A stretch of 9,107 bases of DNA from Parcubacteria group bacterium RIFCSPHIGHO2_01_FULL_47_10b. GTDB lineage: Bacteria; Patescibacteriota; Minisyncoccia; 2-01-FULL-47-10. Below are positions 1 through 6,738 of this stretch, piece by piece. Position 1 is the stretch's first letter. The number at the start of each line of letters is the position of its first letter. Position numbers and translations under genes: made by a program. Location of the stretch: contig MHXC01000006.1 in assembly GCA_001824325.1 (NCBI GenBank), positions 12,276 through 21,382 of the forward strand. The letters are read 5' to 3'. Under the pieces are notes generated by a model. It saw only the letters and a program-made list of their open reading frames with translations, did not search any database and was not told where the DNA came from.

Positions 1-517
1 GTGAGCCGAGGGGCTTGTCGTTCCATGTTGCGCCGAGCGAATGAGCGCAGTCCTCAATGACGTAAAGGTGGTGTTTTCTAGCGATGGCCAGAATTGCGTC
101 ATAATCAGCCGGAACGCCAAATGTGTTTTGAACGATGATCGCCTTACTTCGTTTGGTAATCTTTTGTTCGAGATCAATGGGGTCAATATTATATGACTCG
201 TCGATGTCTACCCACACGGGCTTTGCTTTGCGCCATATGAGGGCTGCGGGAACTGCGGTGCAGGTGAACGCCTGGGTGAGGATTTCGTCGTCGGGCTCAA
301 TGCCAAGCGCTTCGAGTGCGATCATAAGCGCGCTTCTCCCGCTATCAACCGCAACATTGTATTGATTCCCCAGACGCTTCGCGAACCAGCGCTCAACTCG
401 GCGATCCATGTGTCCGCGTTTCCAACGCCACGGCTGCAGCATCAGCGAGGATGCCAAGATCGCATCACGCGCTTGGGTATTAGGAGATAAGGCGATTGCA
501 ATAGGGCGGAATGTCAT
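1..517 (-). CDS. DegT/DnrJ/EryC1/StrS-family PLP aminotransferase, N-terminal 172 residues (partial)
   Basis: The family consists of PLP-dependent sugar aminotransferases and related enzymes, usually making amino sugars for surface polysaccharides. The 172 visible residues carry its N-terminal landmarks: VDSGRSAL (57-64) at the cofactor phosphate site, DDEILTQAFTCTAVPAAL (76-93), VDIDESYNIDP (103-113) and EDCAHSLGA (155-163), whose Asp156 should contact the PLP pyridine nitrogen. The Schiff-base lysine and the C-terminal half lie beyond the left edge, so catalytic competence cannot be judged. QNTFG (130-134) stands where many relatives have a VHLYG-like sequence. The ATG at 517-515 overlaps the stop of the Mur ligase gene as ATGA, and no Shine-Dalgarno site is visible, so translation is probably coupled. 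The family is secure; the substrate is unknown. The Mur ligase neighbour suggests an envelope role. Confidence 0.9.
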   Translation of the reverse strand, partial: MTFRPIAIALSPNTQARDAILASSLMLQPWRWKRGHMDRRVERWFAKRLGNQYNVAVDSGRSALMIALEALGIEPDDEILTQAFTCTAVPAALIWRKAKPVWVDIDESYNIDPIDLEQKITKRSKAIIVQNTFGVPADYDAILAIARKHHLYVIEDCAHSLGATWNDKPLGS

Positions 518-2199
518 TGTTGCTCTGTCTTCGTTATAACGTCGGTGCGTGCACTGGTGAGATAGCTATAGACACGTTTGTATTGTCCGATTAATCGACC
601 GGTAATAAGCACGGCGCATGATTCATCAAGCGACGCCTGTAGTTGTGAGCGAAGCTGCCGCGCGCTGGGAAAGTTGATTTTGTCGGCGTTTCCTTTCGAG
701 CTTAGCATAATCTGGCGGCGATAGTTGGAGTCAACAACGTACACGGAATCAGCGATCGCAGCTGCATTCTCGCCAAGCAGCGCGTGTGCCATATCGCCCT
801 GCTTTCCTAGCTCGATAATGCTGGGCATGATGACCACTTTTCGTTTATGTGGCATGTGCGAAAGCACGTCAAGCGCAGCGAGCACGCCGTCCAGGTTGCT
901 GCTATAGCTGTCGTCAATGACAAGCGAACCATTCGGACCAGTACATGTCTGAAGCGTTCGTTCCGGCGGCTTCACCCGTTGTGCGGCTTTTGTTGCTTTT
1001 GCAAATGTCATGCCTGCGGCGAGAGCGCCAGCGATCGCGCCAACCAGATTGAGCGCATTATGCTTCCCGAAGATCGGCGCGTGCACAACGCGCTCTTTCG
1101 TTTGAAAAGAAACAGTGATGTTGATGCCTTTTGGTTCATGCTTAAACTTAGTGGCGCGCACATGAGCGCCAATACTGAAACCATATGACAGTTTCGGACC
1201 TGGATATTTGCGATACAAATGTTTCACGCGGATATTATCAACATTACAGACCGCGATACCGTCAGCTGGAAGCGCTTCGAGGAGCTCATATTTCGCTCTG
1301 CTAATGGCATGTTGCGAACCGAATAATGCGATGTGCTGGTCGTTAAGGCTGGTGAGGATGCCGATTAAGGGCTGTGCGATGGAAGCCGCCTTCCGAATTT
1401 CTCCGCGTTGATATGCCCCCATTTCAGCCACGAAGAATTGGTAGTGCGATGTGAGTTTGTCTAGGATGATTTTCGCTATTCCAATATCACTGTTGATATT
1501 ATTTGGAGTTTTTAATATTTCATACGATGTGGCTAAAATAGTGGTCAGGAATTCTTTCACTGAGCTTTTGCCATAGCTGCCGGTGATGCCGATTACGGTG
1601 AGACTTGTGAACGATGAACGCTTGGAGAGGGCTCGTGCAAATATTCGTTCTTTGAGTATACGCGTGGGGAGTTTCAAAATTATGACGCTGGCAGCAACGC
1701 CGATAATAACAAGGCGATCCGCCAAGAGGCCGACAGTTGTGAGTACCATGAGAGTCGCTCCGAGATAGTCAAGCGACAGCCATGCCCACCACGAGCCTGC
1801 GGCAACAATGAGGGTTGCGGCCATGAACAAAAGCCCGGCTTTTACAGTCGGAACCGGTCGCGGGAATGATCGGCGGATAAGCTCTATCAGGAATCCAAGG
1901 CCGCGAAGCACGAAATATGTTGCGAGAATAATAGAGACAAAGGGGTCAGTTGCGAGGACGAATTGGCTAGTGATGAGCTCGTAGCTGATGATGATCGCAA
2001 CGAGCCACTTGAGGAGACTGATGGGGTGTGTCATCTGTGTGCGCCAATATGTTTCATCAACTGCAGCAAGCAATCGTCGAACTCGGTATTCTTTGATCTG
2101 CCATGCGGATAGCTGTAAGAGTGCGCCCCGAATAAGGGTAAGCACGATGCCCACAACTACTATCCACGGAAGTGTTTCCATTATTGAAGCTGGGGTCAT
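514..2199 (-). CDS. Membrane-anchored MurF-like Mur ligase family protein
   Basis: MurF joins D-Ala-D-Ala to the UDP-MurNAc tripeptide using ATP. Residues 1-180 are four or five hydrophobic membrane segments (about 9-30, 62-83, 87-108, 119-140, 144-176), so the catalytic part is probably tethered to the inner membrane. The Mur ligase core follows: P-loop GITGSYGKSS (204-213), EMGA (259-262), SLNDQH (284-289), the GKHNALNLVGAIA helix (378-390), DDSYSSNLDG (429-438) and a C-terminal domain with IIELGKQGD (461-469). Typical cytosolic MurF is about 450 residues and lacks the membrane part. DDSYSSNL replaces the usual MurF DDSYNANP, so the acceptor or donor may differ. This is the middle gene of three, overlapping both neighbours by ATGA. 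No Shine-Dalgarno site is seen. Family membership is secure; being the housekeeping MurF is not. Confidence 0.9.
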   Translation of the reverse strand: MTPASIMETLPWIVVVGIVLTLIRGALLQLSAWQIKEYRVRRLLAAVDETYWRTQMTHPISLLKWLVAIIISYELITSQFVLATDPFVSIILATYFVLRGLGFLIELIRRSFPRPVPTVKAGLLFMAATLIVAAGSWWAWLSLDYLGATLMVLTTVGLLADRLVIIGVAASVIILKLPTRILKERIFARALSKRSSFTSLTVIGITGSYGKSSVKEFLTTILATSYEILKTPNNINSDIGIAKIILDKLTSHYQFFVAEMGAYQRGEIRKAASIAQPLIGILTSLNDQHIALFGSQHAISRAKYELLEALPADGIAVCNVDNIRVKHLYRKYPGPKLSYGFSIGAHVRATKFKHEPKGINITVSFQTKERVVHAPIFGKHNALNLVGAIAGALAAGMTFAKATKAAQRVKPPERTLQTCTGPNGSLVIDDSYSSNLDGVLAALDVLSHMPHKRKVVIMPSIIELGKQGDMAHALLGENAAAIADSVYVVDSNYRRQIMLSSKGNADKINFPSARQLRSQLQASLDESCAVLITGRLIGQYKRVYSYLTSARTDVITKTEQQ

Positions 2200-2999
2200 G
2201 TCGGTGTGGCTTGTTTTTCAGTGCTTGCTGAAGCGCCAATTGCAGCGACGATTGTGTCCGCGATGAGTTGCGGATGAGAGGTGTTCGCACGGTGGCCAAC
2301 GCCCTTGAGGATGTGTACTTGTGCATGCGGGATAAGTCGGGCTACCTCCCTACCCATGCTAAGTGGCGTGGTTTTGTCGGAATCCCCCCAGATGATTGTC
2401 GTTGGTATGGTAATGTTTGCAAGTTGTTTGCGAATATCTTCTTTCACCACTGCGTGGTACGTAGCCTTCATCGCAGGCCGATCTTGAAATTGCGGCATGT
2501 GGGTAATATGGGTGATGATCCGATAGCCAAGGGGTTCCAGTTTATTGATCAATGGGAGGCGGAGCACAACTTTAGCAGTCTTTGTAATGATAAATGTCGC
2601 ATAATATAGCAAATGCTTTCGAGCTGGTTTGATTGCAGCTGCAGAAAGAATAAGTTGTTTTAGTTGGATTTTTGAGTTCGCGGCTATGAGCGCCGCAACT
2701 TTGCCTCCGAAGGAATGGCCAAAAAGGGTGACATTTTTGATCTTGAGATCCCGTATACACCCCTCAATAATTGTCGCGTAATCCTTACTCCCCCATTGTG
2801 ATGGCGGGTCGTCACTGTCTCCAAATCCGGGCAAGTCAGGCACAATTACTTCAAAGCCCTTTGCTGCGATGCATTCGGTCACGAGATGCCATCGCTCACT
2901 GCTGCTTGGCCAGCCATGCAAAATAAGCACGGTTGGCCCCGTGCCATACACTCGATATGCAATGGTTAATCCATTCACTGTGACGCGCTTTTGTGTCAT
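2196..2999 (-). CDS. Alpha/beta-fold hydrolase
   Basis: This is a 267-residue single-domain alpha/beta hydrolase of the usual family length. Numbered from the ATG at 2999, the oxyanion-hole segment is HGWPSS (28-33), the nucleophile elbow GHSFGG (94-99, Ser96), the acid probably Asp208 in WGDSDKTTP, and the base His236 in GVGH. A cap-like insertion of about 60 residues, partly hydrophobic and basic, spans roughly 125-190. No signal peptide or membrane anchor is apparent, so it should be cytosolic. It is the first gene of the operon and its TGA overlaps the Mur ligase ATG. An in-frame GTG at 3038 would add 13 residues, but these show no conserved character and no ribosome site. The chosen start has only a weak GAGACG upstream, and an ATG at 3008 is also possible. 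The substrate cannot be read from sequence; an ester, amide or haloalkane hydrolase are all possible. Confidence 0.87.
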   Translation of the reverse strand: MTQKRVTVNGLTIAYRVYGTGPTVLILHGWPSSSERWHLVTECIAAKGFEVIVPDLPGFGDSDDPPSQWGSKDYATIIEGCIRDLKIKNVTLFGHSFGGKVAALIAANSKIQLKQLILSAAAIKPARKHLLYYATFIITKTAKVVLRLPLINKLEPLGYRIITHITHMPQFQDRPAMKATYHAVVKEDIRKQLANITIPTTIIWGDSDKTTPLSMGREVARLIPHAQVHILKGVGHRANTSHPQLIADTIVAAIGASASTEKQATPT

Positions 3000-3050
3000 T
3001 CGTCTCATATCGCAGCAGTGCGAATCAAATGAGGCCACTGCATGCGATTG

Positions 3051-3084
3051 ATTGTATTGTAACAGGCGGAACGCGAAAAAACAA
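3051..3084 (-). promoter_or_regulatory. Sigma70-type promoter for the hydrolase/Mur ligase/aminotransferase operon
   Basis: On the minus strand, TTGTTT (3084-3079) is separated by 17 bases from TACAAT (3061-3056). A second TACAAT overlaps it at 3056-3051. Transcription would begin near 3049, leaving about 50 untranslated bases before the ATG at 2999. The promoter sits directly after the terminator of the upstream lipid operon. This is a consensus match by eye, without experimental support. Confidence 0.6.
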
Positions 3085-3089
3085 CGAGT

Positions 3090-3130
3090 AAAAACGGCGA
3101 AAGGGTCTTCATTACTTCGAAGACCCTTTC
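3090..3130 (-). terminator. Rho-independent terminator of the lipid operon
   Basis: A perfect 12-bp stem (GAAAGGGTCTTC at 3099-3110 pairing with GAAGACCCTTTC at 3119-3130) encloses an 8-base loop. On the minus strand it is followed by GCCG and then TTTTT (3094-3090). The stem encodes the last residues of the CDP-alcohol phosphatidyltransferase, and its TAA stop (3114-3112) lies in the loop. No T-run follows on the plus strand, so it acts in the minus direction only. Confidence 0.9.
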
Positions 3131-4350
3131 AGCGATTCCGCATTTTTTTGTTTTAGCGATTGGCCTAGATCAACAATCGCTCGATCGACATGGGTATTGA
3201 GCGTAAAAAAGGTCATAGGAATTACTACCGTCAGCAGCGCAGTTGCAATCGAATACCAGACCCATGGGTCGAATGTAAGCGCATCCCCCATTTGGCCTGT
3301 TTCCTGAATCTTCGCCGCGAGATATGACACGAACGCGACCAGGACGATTGCGAACTTCCACTGCCCTATCTTATTCGGTTGGAAGGTGAGTTTCGGAAAC
3401 TGTTTTTTGAGTACTAAACCCTTCACCCCTGCGAGAAACAGCACAGTCTCGAGGGTGAATACAATAATCGCGACCTGGAATAGAGGGTAATTGGCCGGAC
3501 AAGTGGCTAATACCCAACTGAATAGCCCGACAAGCACGAAAAAGTCATTACCAACATCTTGCATCCGTCCGTATGTCGTTTTAACCCATCGAACCAACCA
3601 CCTTGCTACAAGTCCATCAAGTCCGTCGGAGCACAGGATGGCAATAATCGCGAGCACTCCTGATACATAGTGCTCGCAGTAAAGCTCTGCCAATGCCCAT
3701 GCGTTAAGCACAGTGCCTCGCGCGGTCGAAATCCAATCAGCTGGCGTCCAATGGGCGACGAATGCAGCGTAGCGTATAAACCGATCACGCGGCGCTCCTC
3801 GCATACCTATCTCGATGTCAAGAACTCGCCCTCGGAAGCTGAATATCGCGAACACGACGGCGATGCCTATCAGCACATCGCCAACAAGCCACCACGCGTG
3901 CCCAAGGCCGTTGAGACTGAAGAAAAACGCGCACATGGCCCCAAATTCACCAAGGGCGAATTTCAACTTGCCTGAAAGGTTTGAACGTACCTGAAGTCCT
4001 CGTTTCCGTCCGTAGAAAGCCGCTGCTTCCAAGTGCACTTGCATAACGAGATAGCTTGTGATGGCTAGTATCGTATACAAGGACATGGAGATCACGAACA
4101 TCAGGATAAGCAGGATGACGCTCAACAGCTTGTCAAACTGTGCATCTCTGCGTGACCCTTTCTCTGTAACGACTTTGAAGAGGCGAGCTAGAGCCCCATC
4201 GAGCAAATCAGAGAGCCCGAACCACAGGGTCCCCCAAATGGCCACATTCCACTGACCTGCCATGGTCGCATACCCGATAACAACAGCGGTCGGCAGACGG
4301 CTAAAGGTGAGCGCGTTAACGATTAACCCTGCAAGCCATTTCAGGGGCAT
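3112..4350 (-). CDS. Tandem two-domain CDP-alcohol phosphatidyltransferase
   Basis: This family displaces CMP from a CDP-alcohol with a second alcohol, for example CDP-diacylglycerol plus glycerol-3-phosphate giving phosphatidylglycerophosphate, in the membrane. The signature D-x2-DG-x2-AR-x8-G-x3-D-x3-D occurs exactly at 48-73 (D48, D51, G52, A55, R56, G65, D69, D73). It occurs again at 242-269 (D242, D245, G246, A249, R250, G261, D265, D269) with 10 rather than 8 residues before the Gly. Each copy is preceded by a short substrate-binding helix (LTFSRLP at 14-20; ISTARGT at 207-213) and followed by a downstream GK/GQ-x-K motif (GKLKF 127-131; GQWKF 329-333). The 412 residues therefore equal two full polytopic domains of about 200 residues each. 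Usual members have one domain. The ATG at 4350 has a strong site (TAAGGAGG, then AACC) embedding the stop of the PgpA gene. Head-group specificity cannot be assigned; a PgsA-like role for one half is inferred from PgpA next door. Confidence 0.9.
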   Translation of the reverse strand: MPLKWLAGLIVNALTFSRLPTAVVIGYATMAGQWNVAIWGTLWFGLSDLLDGALARLFKVVTEKGSRRDAQFDKLLSVILLILMFVISMSLYTILAITSYLVMQVHLEAAAFYGRKRGLQVRSNLSGKLKFALGEFGAMCAFFFSLNGLGHAWWLVGDVLIGIAVVFAIFSFRGRVLDIEIGMRGAPRDRFIRYAAFVAHWTPADWISTARGTVLNAWALAELYCEHYVSGVLAIIAILCSDGLDGLVARWLVRWVKTTYGRMQDVGNDFFVLVGLFSWVLATCPANYPLFQVAIIVFTLETVLFLAGVKGLVLKKQFPKLTFQPNKIGQWKFAIVLVAFVSYLAAKIQETGQMGDALTFDPWVWYSIATALLTVVIPMTFFTLNTHVDRAIVDLGQSLKQKNAESLKGSSK

Positions 4351-4354
4351 GGTT

Positions 4355-4362
4355 CCTCCTTA
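4355..4362 (-). promoter_or_regulatory. Strong Shine-Dalgarno site overlapping the PgpA stop codon
   Basis: TAAGGAGG lies four bases before the ATG at 4350. Its first three bases are the TAA stop of the upstream PgpA gene, so termination and re-initiation are tightly coupled. This also fixes the start of the phosphatidyltransferase gene. Confidence 0.85.
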
Positions 4363-4965
4363 CCAGCTTGTCAGGATGACGATCATTCGGATCACACTTG
4401 CCAGAATAAGCGCTGATGCAATCGCATACAGTCCAGCGGCGATGTCATCTGCGAAAACCGCCCACCATCCTTCTTCCCGATTGAAAACCCCTACCTTCCA
4501 TGGTTTACGGATGTCGAATCCGATGAAGAGTGTCGTTGTTCCAGCGACCGCACAGAGACGCTCGACCCAGCCGTCCCACGGCAGAAGCGCGATCACACCA
4601 AAGACCGCAAGGTTCGCGATAAATACGCCGACCAGTTCATCCCATGTAATTTCGTTTTGATCGTGATCACGAACCCTGCCTTTATAGTCCTTTCGCGCGC
4701 CAAGCTGTGTCTGCGCTATTTCAATACAGTCCTTCAACATTGTTGTTGTGAGCCATAAGATAAGAATCCCACAAATGGGACCGAATAGCATTTGCCCTCC
4801 ACTGCTTGCACCGGCAATACTTTCGACCCCAGCATACATGAACGCACCTGCAGTTATTGATGTCCCAGTTCCATAGCCAACCCACTTTCCGGTGAAGAGC
4901 CGCATCACAAGCAGCCATGGCGTGCTTAGGAACGCCCCGCTCCAGAAGAACCACGCTTTAACCAT
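4360..4965 (-). CDS. pgpA: Phosphatidylglycerophosphatase A (PgpA) family protein
   Basis: PgpA dephosphorylates phosphatidylglycerophosphate to phosphatidylglycerol at the inner membrane. The 201-residue protein shows the family landmarks in order: a glycine-rich [16 protein letters not shown] segment (25-40), [11 protein letters not shown] (105-115, Asp109-Glu110, the usual IDEvvG motif), FDIRKPW (150-156), and [11 protein letters not shown] (171-181, Asp173-Asp174). Hydrophobic segments near 10-22, 55-75, 112-130, 136-150 and 175-198 fit a membrane protein. The usual APGT near the N-terminus is altered to YGTGT, and the sequence is divergent overall. The ATG at 4965 has a near-ideal ribosome site (TAGGAGGT, 7-base spacing). 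It is the first gene of the pair, followed directly by a CDP-alcohol phosphatidyltransferase that could supply its substrate. The functional pairing is an inference but fits well. Confidence 0.85.
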
Positions 4966-4972
4966 ATGTATA

Positions 4973-4980
4973 ACCTCCTA
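4973..4980 (-). promoter_or_regulatory. Strong Shine-Dalgarno site of the PgpA gene
   Basis: TAGGAGGT lies seven bases before the ATG at 4965 and decides this start. The other genes in the window lack comparable sites. No convincing promoter for this operon could be identified in the roughly 147-base divergent gap upstream (4966-5112). Confidence 0.85.
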
Positions 4981-5060
4981 TTGTCAAATTGCTGTGCATT
5001 AAGCCTAGATAACTTTTGTATGAAAAGCAACAGGTTGGGGTGCTTAGAGATTTTGTAAAC

Positions 5061-5089
5061 TTTCGCTTTTCAAAGTTTGGCATGATAAT
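5061..5089 (+). promoter_or_regulatory. Possible weak promoter of the helicase gene
   Basis: GATAAT (5084-5089) lies 17 bases after TTTCGC (5061-5066), about 23 bases before the helicase ATG. The -10 element is good and the -35 element is poor. This gap also serves the PgpA operon running the other way. Confidence 0.3.
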
Positions 5090-5112
5090 GAGCAGAGAGT
5101 TATCCGTACGCC

Positions 5113-6723
5113 ATGAACCAACTGACCCACGAACAACAGCTCGCCGTTTCCGCGATCAACGGCCCCGTTATTATCTCCGCCGGTCCCGGCAGCGGCAAAA
5201 CGCATACCATTGTCCAGCGAATTGGTGCAGTGATCCGGGATCATAACATTCCAGCGGATCATATAGTTGCAATCACATTTACCACCAAGGCAGCTGATGC
5301 AATTCGCACGCGCTTAATGGCGTTGCTCGGAGCCAATGACAACACAGCCAACCTAGACAACACAGCCAACACATCGACATCATTCCCGTTTATAGGCACA
5401 TTCCATGCACTAGCGTTTGCACTATTGTCGCAACATGGCGAGGAGGTAGGGCTCGAGCTTCCGCTGACTGTGGTTGCCGATGAGAACGATTCCACGAAGC
5501 CAGGAACCATCACGTTCGACGAACTCATTTCCTTCGCAATACAATTACTTAGTGAGCACAAACGTTACCGTGAACAGTATCAAACAAAATACACCCATAT
5601 TATCGTTGACGAATTTCAAGATACTGATCCGATGCAAGCGCGATTACTCAAATTGCTAACCGGGTCGCAGCACAACATCTGTGTTATTGGCGATCTGAAC
5701 CAGTCGATCTATGCATTTCGAGGTGCATTGCCGCAATTGTTTGCAGGTTTTCCGAAACAGTATCCACAGGCAAAACAGCTCACGCTGACTACAAACTTTC
5801 GTTCCACTCCCCAGATTATCGCAGTTGCTGATGCGCTTATTGGTCGAAAACCAATGCAATGCGTAAAACCAGATGGCCAGCTCGTTACGCTTGTTGATGC
5901 GCCGGATGACAAATCTGAAGCGCGCTATATTATACAGACTATCCGATCGCTGCTTGGCGGACTTGATATGAATGATGCTAGTGGCGGTGTATCGGAAACA
6001 TATAGTTATAATCCCGGGGATGTAGCGGTACTGTGCCGGACCCATGAAGTCGGGAGGCGACTGGCAAAAGCATTTGGCGCAAGTAGTATTCCGTTCGAGC
6101 ATATAGGTGAAATTCCATTTTACGAGCGACCTGAAATTAAAAAGTTGTTAGCATCACTCAAAGCTATTGATCCGTCCGAGAAACCAGTATCGCAACAGCT
6201 TCGAGACCTTATTGGCTCGACACGCACTGACTATTCGGACCAGCAGTACGATCGCATTTTGCAGCTTATCGAGCGCGCGATGGCATTTGATTATCAAGAC
6301 GGAATCGTAGGTCGGGCATCATTACTGCAGGAAGTAGCACTTGCATTAGCCGCTCCATTCGAACGCGAAGAACCACTATCGCCACACATTGTCCATCTCA
6401 TGACCGCGCACGCAGCCAAGGGACTCGAGTTTCCGGTAGTGTTCGTGGTTGGCGTTGAAGATGGATTATTTCCCATGACACAAGCAAAAGCCAGTGCGTT
6501 AAGCGCCGAAGAGCACGAACAAGAGGAGCGTCGGTTGTTATATGTTGCAATGACCAGGGCAAAGGAGTTGCTATATCTGTCATTCGCGCGGCAGCGGATG
6601 GTGTATGGGAAAGTGCGAGGGGCTCAACCCTCGAAGTTTTTTCAAAATGTTCCGACGGACTACTTTTTACGGAACGTAATCGCGCCGCGACCAAAGAAGT
6701 CACTTCAGACCAAGTTGTTGTAG
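5113..6723 (+). CDS. Reduced UvrD/PcrA-like superfamily 1 helicase
   Basis: This is an ATP-driven 3'-5' DNA helicase or translocase by family. All core motifs are present: Q motif LTHEQQLAV (4-12), Walker A AGPGSGKT (23-30, Lys29), Ia ITFTTKAA (54-61), Ib GTFHALA (95-101), Walker B VDEFQD (165-170), III GDLNQSIYAFRGA (193-205), IV TTNFRST (226-232), V TAHAAKGLEFPVV (431-443), and VI RRLLYVAMTRAKE (473-485) with the arginine finger Arg482. At 536 residues it is well short of UvrD/PcrA (about 650-750). The missing length is chiefly in the 2B region: after EIKKLLASLKAI (341-352) only about 75 residues precede motif V, and the usual conserved NxPxRGIG segment is not seen. The 1B insertion is also short. 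No extension past motif VI resembles a nuclease domain. The ATG at 5113 is chosen because the Q motif begins at residue 4; only a weak GAGAG lies upstream. A convergent EndoQ gene ends six bases away. Confidence 0.92.
   Translation: MNQLTHEQQLAVSAINGPVIISAGPGSGKTHTIVQRIGAVIRDHNIPADHIVAITFTTKAADAIRTRLMALLGANDNTANLDNTANTSTSFPFIGTFHALAFALLSQHGEEVGLELPLTVVADENDSTKPGTITFDELISFAIQLLSEHKRYREQYQTKYTHIIVDEFQDTDPMQARLLKLLTGSQHNICVIGDLNQSIYAFRGALPQLFAGFPKQYPQAKQLTLTTNFRSTPQIIAVADALIGRKPMQCVKPDGQLVTLVDAPDDKSEARYIIQTIRSLLGGLDMNDASGGVSETYSYNPGDVAVLCRTHEVGRRLAKAFGASSIPFEHIGEIPFYERPEIKKLLASLKAIDPSEKPVSQQLRDLIGSTRTDYSDQQYDRILQLIERAMAFDYQDGIVGRASLLQEVALALAAPFEREEPLSPHIVHLMTAHAAKGLEFPVVFVVGVEDGLFPMTQAKASALSAEEHEQEERRLLYVAMTRAKELLYLSFARQRMVYGKVRGAQPSKFFQNVPTDYFLRNVIAPRPKKSLQTKLL
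5338..5373 (+). repeat. In-frame 18-bp tandem duplication inside the helicase gene
   Basis: Two adjacent 18-base units (5338-5355 and 5356-5373) match at 16 of 18 positions, with the first 15 bases identical (GACAACACAGCCAAC). They encode DNTANL then DNTANT, in a polar stretch between helicase motifs Ia and Ib. This looks like a recent slippage duplication in a surface loop. Confidence 0.85.
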
Positions 6724-6738
6724 ATTCGATTACAACAA
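6715..6738. repeat. Inverted repeat spanning both convergent stop codons
   Basis: TTGTTGTA (6715-6722) is the reverse complement of TACAACAA (6731-6738), with eight bases between. The helicase TAG (6721-6723) and the EndoQ TAA (6732-6730) both lie within it. The stem is AT-rich and neither strand carries a T-run after it, so a standard bidirectional terminator is not supported. Confidence 0.5.

Noticed and set aside
847..1188. 113-codon plus-strand frame with several cysteines
   Set aside because: It is a shadow of the Mur ligase C-terminal half on the opposite strand; the cysteine spacing does not form a convincing metal site.
3000..3038. Upstream GTG start for the hydrolase, adding 13 residues
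   Set aside because: There is no ribosome site before the GTG, and the extra residues precede the normal first beta strand without family-like character. It is not fully excluded.
3099..3130. The same hairpin as a plus-strand terminator
   Set aside because: No T-run follows on the plus strand and no plus-strand gene ends there.
4982..4987. Perfect TTGACA hexamer upstream of the PgpA gene on the minus strand
   Set aside because: It is only 16 bases from the ATG, so a matching -10 element would fall inside the coding start; no such element is present.
5656..6102. 148-codon open frame on the minus strand inside the helicase gene
   Set aside because: It lies wholly within a gene whose conserved helicase motifs are on the other strand, and its translation resembles no domain.
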